A program made the position numbers and the translations under genes. Of a DNA stretch of 64,000 nt, positions 9,701 through 21,700 are shown in pieces. This stretch comes from Cristatella mucedo (taxonomy: Eukaryota; Bryozoa; Phylactolaemata; Cristatellidae). The stretch lies in assembly GCA_009760855.2 (NCBI GenBank), contig WPIO01000055.1, positions 796,501 through 860,500 on the forward strand, in the 5' to 3' direction. The notes beneath the pieces are model-generated. The model saw nothing but the letters and a program-made list of their open reading frames with translations, was not told the DNA's origin and did no database searches. Each line of letters starts with the position of its first letter. Within the stretch, counting starts at the first letter, position 1.

Positions 9701-12700
9701 TTCATTGTGCTGCCTCCCATGTATCGTGCCTGGTTTATCACGGCTGCGTATTTGCATGCTTATGCTGGTTATAGACTGTTGGTTGCTCATCCTTAAAACT
9801 TTGCCCGAGCCCTGTATGGCTTACCGTAAAATGTCAACAAAGTAGCACGTATAAATATAATTTAAATATAATTCATTTATAGAGCGCCCCAAGAGAACCT
9901 AATCTCTATTCAGGCGCTTCACTTATGTCTCGGGGGCGAGCACCTTAACCGCTAGACCAAACCAGCTCGGCATGTATGGCTCGTACAGATTAAGCTAGCC
10001 AATGTGCCTCCAGATGCTTGATGCAATATGACCCATATTACTTTACACATGCAACAAGACGTGTTTACAAGTGTCATATATTAGTCTTGATCATGCTTTA
10101 CTCATTTCAGCACCCAAATGGTGTCAAAGATCCGACAAACTTCTTTCTGTATTCAAGCCACTTCTTGCAGTAGCTTGTGATGTGTGTCACCTTTTTGCTT
10201 CACACTTTAAATTGCTGGGGACCTTGGTGATTTTAGTTCTATGCCTCTAAAGTCTGGAACTCCTCCGGACTGATGTCACGACATCCCCCGACTTGATGAC
10301 ATTTACAAAGAAATGCCCACCTGTTCCTCACAGCATTTGTTGGGCCCAAGTGGATTGGCCCTTTGTGTGCTTATACATGCTGACACTTCGAATGCTATCA
10401 CTAACCAATTGGCATGCTTCCTTTACAGCATATTTAAAGTGCCTAGGAAAGGATTTTAAGGAGCTATACAAGCGTCTTAATATTACATATGTAACACTAG
10501 TTTGTTCTTGGGTTGTAAGTGTTATTTCCTAAGTGCTTATGCCTCAGAAGTATAGAAAATGGCTTTTATTACCTTCAAACTTTGCATTTGTGACCAGAAG
10601 TGATGAGATTAACTTGAAATTAAACCATTTCCGATAAGAAAACTAGAACATTTGCATATTCTGTTTCACGTGTAGTTTAAAAGAACAACAAACTAATCAA
10701 AATTAATGTATATTTACTCTGAAGTCTTACAACAATCACACCTCAAGGGGTTCAGAAGTAAATAGATGCTATAGATTGGTGAGCCGTAATGGCTCACTAG
10801 GTATGGTGGTTGCTTTTCACGACCTCGGCCCCGATGTTGGGGGTTCCAATCCTGCGGTGGGCGATCTTATATCGCCATTGCAAGCGGTTGTGACAGCCGT
10901 AAAGGCTCTTCTGTCGCTATACAAAAAGAGGCTGTTAAATCAGCTAGCATTTTTTCTTTATAGATTTGTGGCTATACTGCAAATCGCCTTCTCTAAGAAG
11001 CCCCCAAACACAGGCCCCCATCTCGTTTTCGTTATTCTGTCCTTGGTACTCACGTTCAAAGTCCACGCGGGCAATGCTGGCAAAAGCGCTTGCTTTTTCC
11101 TCTGAGTAAGCTTCCATGTTCTCCCTGAATTGGTCAAGAACGTCAAGAATGTGAACTTTGAGTGACATTCTGCAGCCCAATATGACCAAGTTCTTCTTTG
11201 CAGCCTGTACTAGCTGCTCATAGTTTTTAGCCTTGTGATTGCCCAGAAAGCAATGAATCACTGAAACAAAACTGTATGTAGACGCTTCTTCCGTCCTGTT
11301 AAGGTTCTTGGCTAATTCGTAGCTATTTTATGATCTTCTGTATCTGTGGTAGGACTGGGGTATAAGCTTTGACCTTTGCCTCCGGCAGCTGTGGGAAGAC
11401 ATCTTGACTGTACTTGAAAGCTGCTGATTCATTATCTAGGGTCATGACACATTGCTTGATAAGACCTAACTTGATTTGCAGTGGTGACATCACCTTTCTA
11501 TAAATAGTAAACATTTATGATGCATATAAAACTGTCTTTTGTACTTGCTTTATTTTGTCATGGTTGCAGCAAATTTGTGAGTAGTGATCGTTCGATGCGA
11601 GCCGTAATGGCTCACTAGGTATGGCGGTTGCTTTTCACGACCTCGCCCCGAGGTCGTGGGGTCGAATCCTGCAGTGGGCGATCCTTTATCGCCACTGCAA
11701 GCGGTGGTGATAGCCGCAAAAGCTCTTCTGTCGCTATACAAAAGAGGCTGTTAAATCAGCTAGCATTTATTTTTATTTTATGTCCCTTTGATAGGATATA
11801 TGACATAAGACAGCCTGACGATCCAGTGCAGTATTTGAAGATTTCAGAGGGTCTGTCGAAGTTTGCTGCAGCGCTCGGAGAGGTGCCTGTCAGCTTTGAC
11901 GTTGGACGGCTACCTGTGCCAGCTGTAGAACTATGGAGCACTCGCATCCAGCCCATACCAGCTGCTGCCACAGATGCATGGCCTATTTATATTCTAACTG
12001 GCACTGGTGACGTGTACGTGACATACAGTTGTCTGCAGCGGTTGACTCGCCAGCGTGGGTACGTTAAGGTCCGGAATCAACCTGCAAATGCTCGTTGCCC
12101 GGATGCTGACATTTGTCTCTGCTTCGATACTGAAATTCATAATTTGCCTTTTGTTTGTGCTGGCTGATTTTTATGGACCTCTAAGAAATAGTTGTGACAC
12201 CGTATTCCAACCGCTCCTTCAATATCATTTTGTAGGGCTTGCCACTTGCTATTCCTATTCTGTAATCTCTTGTCATATTAAGGCAAGCGCTACACTTAGG
12301 ATCTTATATACATTCGATGTGATATCCTGTTGCATGTCAAGGGATTGGGATTCTGTCATTGATAATTGCTGCTGCAAAAAACTGCAATGCAGCAATACAA
12401 TTCTAGGCAACACTGGCAAAGGTTGCTGAGCGATCTTATTGTAACAATGTCACTATGCTGCATAGGGCCACTGAAAGGTTCAATGGGGCCATTTTTTAAC
12501 AATAGTGTACTGCGTTTCCCGAAATTAAGACAGGGCTGTATATTAATTTTACCTCCGAAAATCGCCGTAGGACTTATTTTCAGGGTATTTCTTATTTTCT
12601 CATTAAAAATCTATTCATTAAAAAAATGTATTCTAATAAATATGCAGAACTTTAATTCCTGCCTGAATTTCTTGCAACATTATTGCCTGTTGAACCATTT

Positions 12701-15700
12701 GCCCCCCAATCTTCCATGTCTAGCTATAGAACTTATCAAATCAGCACTTATTGTCCATGTAGCCTGCTTGCAGTGCATTAGCAACACAGCTGTCAGTGAT
12801 TTTATTCCGTGACTTCTTCACCCAAGTAACCACCTCTTTCAAGCCAGGCTTTGCAAAGTTTCCATGCTGATTTCTCTCCATTCTGTTATCGATTGTAGTC
12901 ATTGATTTCCATGCGAAAATGGTCCTTGATTGGCTTTTTTATTGCAATAAAGAGTCTGGGCATGGGCAGTCATTCCAGCAGGAATCATTATTTGATCCGT
13001 TCTTCTAGCTGCAAGGAAGTTCTTCATGTCTTTAGATCGGTGAGTGCTTGCTGAATTCCAGACTAACAGACAATTTTGGCCCCCTTGCAAAACAAGTGGC
13101 AGCATTAAATCGACCCACTTCCTTATAACTGATTTGAGTGAACCGGAAAGGGTATTGAGCAGCATGGGTGAAGACGATATTTTTTGCTCTAACAGTATCA
13201 AGGTTCTTGAGGTTTTTGGACCACACAGTACAAAGCACCATTTGCCCCCTAACATTTACAACATTTCCCCCTAAATAAACATTAGTTTCCGTGGGGTCAG
13301 CATTTGGTTAAACAAAGAAGTACTCACCACTACTAATATACCGTGACTCCTATCCTGCAGTGTGCATCCCGGCTGGTTCTGTCTTCTCCTCTTGGTATTC
13401 CACCGTCGCCAGGTACCACGTGACTTCAGCCTCCGAAGTTTGCAGCACCGGTTGCTCTGTTGAACAAATAAGCTGCCGATAGGGCTTATTTTTGGGGTAG
13501 GGCTTACATGCATGATTAGCATGCTAGGGTTTATTTTCGTGTATGTCTTATTTTCGGGAAAACACTGTAGTTGTCTCTGCAGATGGATCGAGCTTGGCAC
13601 TTGAGTTCTCAAGCCTGCTCGTGCCTAGATAGAAAACGAGAACCAGTTTCCCAGTTAATTTTAAATTTTCAGGACCCGAAAGACTAAGAGCACAGAACAG
13701 GTCATCCCATGCAGATCCTGAACCTATGGCCTTAGGCTTTCCTGAAACGGTACACGAACCATTGAGCTACTTAGGAGTTTACTCTATCTATCGCACTTAG
13801 CATGGAGCTTTAGGGATTCGGGCCAGTAGTATGCGACTACTGTGCCGCAAATGTGGAATAACAGAGCTTTTAATAGATAATATTGGTTTCTCTGAGATTA
13901 GTTTCCCGTGGCCTCTTACACCCTTGACACATCCCATCTGCTACCACAGGATGCCAGTTGGTGCTGACTCCTGGCAAATCCGAGTCAGCCGATGTGCCTA
14001 GCCAGAAATTCGTCAGTGGCTTGATGCCCGGGGGCTACACGGTTGACTGCAGACAGCATGGCTCGCACGAATGTTCTTTGATGCTGCCTTAGTTTGAAGA
14101 TGAAGCCTTCTCGGCAACGAACGATGAGTCAAATGCATGGTGGCAGTAAAAGCAGGCCACCGTTCCCCTTGCCAACGACTTGTGGCTGCTAACATGCTGC
14201 CCTTGGACCAGCAGATGGCATACTATATTTGTACCCCATACAATATTCCTGGCACTGTATGCTCACATCTGTTTGTTCTTATGTTTCACCCATTTTCCAA
14301 ACCTTTGATGGTGCTTAAGGCTTGCATAGGGGAGATTAAGACTGGCACCTTCTGCTATGGGCTTTTAGCTGTTGCTTTAAGTTTAATTCTCCAGTCTTTC
14401 ATTTGCTATTTATTGGTGCATGTACAGTCAGTCTGAATTTTAGGTTTACTGCCTTCACTGGTGTTTATCTAGTTCCAGTCACATTTTAGACCAAACCAGT
14501 CCACTGAGTCAGGACTGTAACATCTAGATAACGACAGGAATGATGACGTAGGTCGAGTCACTACACAAATTCTGCTATATCTCTGACACAGTTGATACAA
14601 TTGATCACCAACTCCTAAAGCACTTATCCTCTTACCTAAAAGAATTACTAGCTAATTTAACAACCTCTTTTGCATAGCGGCAGAAGAGCTATCACCACCG
14701 GTAATAAATGATCGCCCACCATAGGAATCGAACCCACGACTTCTGGACTGAGGTCGCGAAGAGCACTTCATTTCACTGCTTTATAATAGATTATCAAAGC
14801 ATATACAAGATTACTATTGGCTGTCGATTTAATAGCTAACAAGCACTATTGTAGGTCGTACCAATCCATCATTACTAAGGCCTAGTTTAGCTTCTGTGTG
14901 ATTATAGTGCAATAGCAGATGGGCACTCCAAAAATGCTGATTTCTTCCATCAATCAGCTCCTGGGTCAGCAACCAACTTTGCGATCCTTGTGGTTGTTAA
15001 GCAGATCGTTTTTGTAGTTTCTTTATTGTCAACATTGACAAAATCTGAGAATATATTCGTATGGTAACATTCCCACTGGACTCTTCATCCTCTATTCCTT
15101 GCTGTATTTCTATATCCACCTTCAAGCCTGCCACAACTGACATCTCAAACTTGCACTTTAAGACGACTACTTGCCATTTAGACCTCATACCTCCTGTCCC
15201 CCTCTGGAGATGCCTAGACCCTCTGATGCTCTGCATTACTAACCTAATTAATAAGACCTTAGCATCAGATATAGTCTCTATATTTCTTATATGAAAGTTC
15301 GTGTAAGTTATAGATAACCTATACAGTTTAGGTCAGACTTGTAGCACTAATCAGTCTGCCAAGACAGTACTTACTGCTGTGAGTGTGCCGACCTCAGGAA
15401 TGCTGACTTAGGCAGAATCTCTCGCCAGTGCATCACTTCCTGCGTCCACTTTTTTCACAATGTATACACTTCGTCTTGCCGATATAATCGCCAAACACAT
15501 TCTAAGCATTCATTGCTATGCAGACTAGAGCTGTGTCTGTGCCTAGATCCCTCTATCCTTCCAGCAAGTCCAACTCTCTTAACTACCTCGTAAGCATCTA
15601 TTTCTGACATTGCGAATGGATGGCCGCAAACTTTTCTCAGATTTTATCGCTATCAAACCAGTCAGTTTTACTAAGAAATTGGAAAGCTCAACCCTAAAAA

Positions 15701-18700
15701 CATGTTAGGCTGGCATTATCTCTTTGTAGCATCAGGTCTTGTTCTGAGTGCTCTGTTCCAAAATGACCTTTCTGTAGATGACACTTCAGTGCCACAGGCA
15801 AGTCAGCCTACTTGTTTAAGGTTGCAAAAATTTGGGTTTTCTTAGATGAGGATACTACTGCCAAGCTTGTCGATGCATTTATGACATCACTTCTAGTCTT
15901 CAACTCGAAAGTCTTTGGGTTTGGGGTTTTACGTGTTGACCTTGTGCATGTCACCTCTAACCATGTCATGCTTGTTGACATTGTGCATGCCACCACTAAT
16001 CATTTGATCATGCTCCCTTCACATACTATGTAAATATGTATAAGTGGTATTATAATGTATTATTTTATTATTATTAGGTCTTCCTGCCTTTGCAATACAA
16101 CCTCTCACTTGGTGCAAAACTACAGCTCGGCTTGTCTGCCGTGAACATCGAAACTGCTACATTATATTACTTTGCACTGACCTTCAATGGCTACCCGTTA
16201 AGCAGTGTATTGCCTTCAAGGTTTTTGTCGCTCACTTTTATATCCCTTCATTCTCTTGCTCTTGCCTACCAATTAGAAATACTGCCACAACAGGCTTTGC
16301 ATCGTACCGCCAGCTCTTCTGACACAAGTCGTTTACCGCATGCCTATAAGGACCCTCACGCCCTTTGGAGACAGTGCTGCCAAGCTTGTAACTCACTCAT
16401 GACTATCATGGTGACGTCCTCTGACTTGACATTTCAGTTAAGAAGCTAAAAACCTGCCCATTCCTTACAGCCTTGGCATTATCCTTGTGAATTATCGATT
16501 ACGTGCCTGTGTATTCTGAAATTGAGCACGTTGTCACTAACCAGTTATCGTGCTTCTTCCAGTATATTTATAGTGCCCAGATAGAGATTTGGTTATGTTA
16601 TGGTGCTGTATGCAAATTGTTAACAATACTGTTATTGAGTTTCTAAATCTTGAGTTTTCATAGACACCTAGTACTGCCGAAATCTGCGAGTGGTAGCTGT
16701 CACTACTGACATAATTATAACTACATTGACTCGGATATGGAGTAGGCACAGTTGTGTTTTTTGTGTTCGATGTACACTGTAAGCTTGATACTCAGCTTGG
16801 TGTCTTGCTTTGATAGTCTAAGGTGTTGTATATCGATCATATTGTGCTCCTCTATATGGTGCCACGTATTTAACTACTTTATGGGCATGTCCGTATCAAT
16901 AGCTGTTACCTAAGCTAGTTTGTGCTTAGCTCTTGAACAAGTGCTCATGACCAATGGCTTACTGTGCTGCAGCATTCTTACACGGTGTTAGTTGCACATA
17001 CACGAACATATTTTAGTTTCAACACATGTCATTCGTTGACCACTAGTCAACCAACAAATATCCTATCTCTCAACATTTGGGGTTTCTTACAGTATTCAAA
17101 TTGTAATTATATCACAAGCAACAGGCAAGGGAAGAAACAAAAGTATTGCAGCTCCATGGTTATCTGGATATTTCAATGTGGCAATATAACTGCATGCTGA
17201 CTGGGAGGTAAGGCTCAGCAGGGCCTAGCAAAATGTTTGTGAGTTTTCAGGTGCAGTTACCACACAATTCAATTATCTAAGCTGTCTTTTGTCTGTGATT
17301 GATGGTGAGCAATCATAGCTGGCAGTTGTGACTATTCCATTTACCTTGACTCTCTAGTCCAGGAAGCCCCAACCTCATATGGGACTACTCTCCATATACT
17401 TTGCCTCTCTGCTCAGTACCAGTCAAGTAGATGTACTGTTGTTGTTCAATTACGATCCTTATGGAGACTGGGATACTAGCGATTAACTCTTTTTGGCATA
17501 CCATAAAGTTCCCTGCTTCAAAATGTGAAAGTACAGTATTTGAGCTGAGGCTCAGCGCATTTGTCGTGCAATGTCTGACCCGGCACTGTAATGATGTGGG
17601 CCGAACTGTGCTCGCTAGCGGGTGGGTCTAAACGTTAAAAGTCGAACCCTGGAGGATCACATGTTTTCGGTCAAAAGGTTCTAGGGCCAAACATAAGAAT
17701 CATTAAGGTTTGAGACCAAGTTGTTGGATGATAAAAAGTGTGGTGAAGAGGCACCACAAACGTGAAAACTACATCAGTAGATAAAGCAGAAACAGGTTGC
17801 TTTCACTGTGCCTGCTGCTTCCAGATGTTACCTTCAATCATTAGGTAATGCTTTCTATGCAGCATCTGAAAAGTGCCTAGAAAGAGTTTCAGTTCTCTGA
17901 AGGTGCTATACAAATGTGTTATTAGTATTATTATTATAGATGCATTCACCACTGGCCTTTACCTCAGACGAAGCATCTGGCCAGGTAGGAATCGGCCATG
18001 ATAATAATAATAATAATGCACTTGATAAAGCGCCCTCAGAGAACTCAACCTCTTTGTAGGCGCTTTACATTTGCTGCAAAGGGAATCACGATTTAATGGT
18101 GAGTAATATCATGCTTGATAAACAACATGAATAACGTGGTTAGGGGTGACATGCACAGGGTCAGCATGCAGGTGTGGTTAGTGGCAGCATGCACAGTGTC
18201 AGCATGCATAAGCCCATAAAGGACGAATCACAGGAGCCACTAAATGCTGTCCTAATAGGTGTGTTTTTAAGTTCTTTTTAAATGTGGTCAAGTCAGGGGA
18301 TGTTGTGACGCAAGTCGGGAGTGAGTTCCAGGCTTTGGGAGCATACGAACTACAGGCACGGGCTGTAAAGGATTGGAGGTTTGTACGAGGTATTGGTAAA
18401 CTGTTGGATTCCAAAAAGCGGTGGTACGATGCTTGGCCTGGTGGTGGAGTAGATCTGAGACATAGGCTTGAGCCAAAGAAGGAAGTGACCTAAAAGTGAG
18501 CGACAAAACCTTGAAGTCAATCCGTTGCTTGACTGGTAGCCAGTGCAGGTCGGCCAGAAGTGGTGTGATGTGGCAACTGCGACGCTCACGACAGACAAGC
18601 CTAGCTGCGGAGTTTTGCACAAGCTGTAATCGCCCGATTGCACATGCCGATAGGCCAGCAAGCAATGAGCTGCAGAAGTCAAGACGGGATGTCTTAAATG

Positions 18701-21700
18701 CATGGACCAACTTAGACGCGGGATCTTTATCTAAACAAGCCCGAATTTTAGCAATGTTATGAAGCTGAAAGTAGGCAGACTTGATTGTGGAGCTGATGTG
18801 GTCGCATAACGAGAGGTCACTTTAGAACGTTACACGTAGATTTCGAGCTGATTCAACAGTAGATATGCTGGCAGAGCCAATTTTGAGTGTCAGCCTTTCC
18901 AATTTCTGAGTCGCACTGGATTTGCCCATAACTAGTTAGTAATAAAGTTAAGTTAATAAGTTAGTTTTATCGTCGTTTAGTTTAAGAAAATTTGCTGCCA
19001 TCCATGTGCGGATGTCATGAATACATGCAGCAAGGGATTTGAGAGAATTCGAGGTGCTCGGAGGCTGGGAGGGATCAAAGCAAAGGTGCAACTGAGTGTC
19101 ATCCGAAAAGAACCGGACCTAGCACGGGGCCCTGTGGTACCCCATATTTCAGAGGTACTTCAGATGATCTTTGTCCATTCACGTCAATACTCTGGAGTCT
19201 CCCACTGAGATATGACCTGAACCATTGCAGAGCAGTACCACTGATGCCCAAGCGAGATCAGAGGCGTTCTAGAAGAACTTTGTGATCGATGGTATCAAAA
19301 GCTGCCGAAAGATCGAGCAAAACAAGCAGAGACACTCTACCTATGTCTGCATTCCTAAGTAGGTCGTTGTACACCCTAAGCGATGCTGATTCTGTTGAGT
19401 GATTAGCTCTTAAGCCTGACTGAAACTTACTAGCAAGGTTTGAAGTTTCGATATATGAGTTCAGCTGATCTGCCACGACCCGTTCCAGTGTCTTTGATAG
19501 GAATGGTAGAAGGGTGACTGGGCGGTAGTTGCTCAAATTCTCCTGGTAAAGTGTGGTTTTCTTGAGAAATGGCCTGACTACAGCTTTTTTGAAAGGTGCT
19601 GAGACATGACCTGAGGCTAATGACATATTAATTGATGTTTTTTAGGTATGGCAGCAGCAGATCAATTCAACGTAGGAGCAGAACAATGGGAATAGGGTCT
19701 AAAGGACTTGTTGTCTTCTTTGATTGGGTTATGAACTTTAGGACGAGATCACTAGTGACCTGCTTAAATGTAGACATTGAGGTGCAGCCATGAATCGGGG
19801 AACAGCATTCTAGGGGGGGGGCGATGTTGTCATCGCTAGGATGGACTCCTTGATCTTTTCTATCTTCTGCACAAAGAAGCTAGAGAAGCGATCAGCTAGA
19901 TCATCACAGAGATCATTTGGTAAGGAGCTAACCGTGGAGCAGTTGAGGAGATGGTTGATCGTCGACATCAGCATCTTTGGATTGTGCGTTTGTGATTCAA
20001 CAATTAATTTATAGAAGCTAGACTTGGCCTTTGCTAGGATCGATTGGTATGACTCACAGGCCCTGTCGATGGACAGTCAGTCCTGATCTTTTTATGCTTT
20101 TTCAAGCTTGCGCTTAGTAGATCTGGCTAGTTTAATGTCTGTGGTAAACCATAGACCGTCTGGGTGAGGGTGCACAGTGCGCTTAGTCAAAGGTGCAAAC
20201 TCGTCGAGCATGTCAGCTAGTGTCGTATTGTAGCTATCTACCAACGATGACAGATCGGAGGGAGGACTGAGCAGCAGAGGCGAAGCAGATATTCTCGCAC
20301 GGATAGCACCGATGTCTACGGTCTTGAGGTTTTCTCGGTTCTCGGGTTATTTTAGAGGAGGAGGCAGGCACACACTGTAGATTGAATTAGATCTGCATGT
20401 GGTCAGATAAGCAGGATTTTGGTAATAATTGGTGATGACAGAGTGCAGTTGTATGAGAAAATCTGGTCGAATGTGTGACCCTTGATGTGAGTAGGGCCAT
20501 GCACATGAGCCACAGGAGACAACAAGTCAACGCACTAAATTCAGTCCTTAAGGCGTCAAATAAGTTACCAAAGTGAACGTTGAAATAACCCATAACGAGG
20601 AAGGATCGATTTCTTGCACACAGAATCGAAATGAGATTTGAGAAATCTGAGATATAGGAGGTCTTGGTACCTGGTAGGCGATAGACTACTGCCACCAGCG
20701 GCAGCTTGTTTTCGGCTGAGACCAAGACAATTGATTCAAAAGACTGCTTCGAGGGTACTGAAAATGGCTTGAAGTTGAATTGATCAATAGCTTATTATCA
20801 CACTGGTCGACCTTCGATGCAGCAGTTATCAAACTTGCCCAGTTTTTGAGATATCATTGTGCACGGCAGCCTTCGCTTCCTATTGATTAGGCGGTTTTTG
20901 GAAACTATGTGTTGCAATGGCGGGTCCCCAAACGTTTGCTTGACTAAACGCCAATTAAAAATAAGCTGTGGCAATTGTTTTGTAGACTCGCGAAGACTCA
21001 AATCGCGTGATATGCAAGTCTAAAAATGCATGCACATTGATATTCTGCTTTTTCCTATCATCCGCCGTGGATTCGTTATGCATTATTACACCGGCTGAAT
21101 TTTCTTTAATGTTCAAAAGGTTATGGTCTCGATCGAGGATTAGGTGAATGCATTTGATGACCGAGGTCGCGGGCTCGAGCCCCGTAATATATGTGAAGGG
21201 CCTGAATAGAGATTAAGTTCCCTTATGGTGCTGTACAATGAATTATATACATACATATAAATAAATAAATATATATATATATATATATATACTTTATTAT
21301 AATAAATTGCACTTCAAAGTTAGATCGATTACAATAATGAGAGTAGACTGCACGTAAGATTTTTAGCCCTTTCTTTTGTCTCATCTAATGAGATTAGGCT
21401 GCACGTAAGATTGTTAGCCTTTTCTTTTTTTCTCATCAGTCGTTCCTCGTTGTGTTAGACGGTTTAGCAACCGAACTCTATATTTGTGTGTTACACTTGT
21501 ACACTTGTAGCCTTACTCTTGAAGGACCTTTGCCGATGTTTCCCAGTTCGTACGACAACTACGGGGTCGATGCATGTGACATCTTATGTATGGCAACGTG
21601 TCCAGCCGTCTTAGCACTGGCCACGTGTAGTGGAACTGTGTATCATTGCGTTTTGTTACAAAATGAAAAGGACGACGGTGATTGCTTCAACAGCGATGCA

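Noticed and set aside
11628-12167. 179-codon + strand frame as a single gene
   Set aside because: Its first third is SINE2 sequence and its end runs past the donor at 12059. Only 11795-12058 is Nup88 exon.
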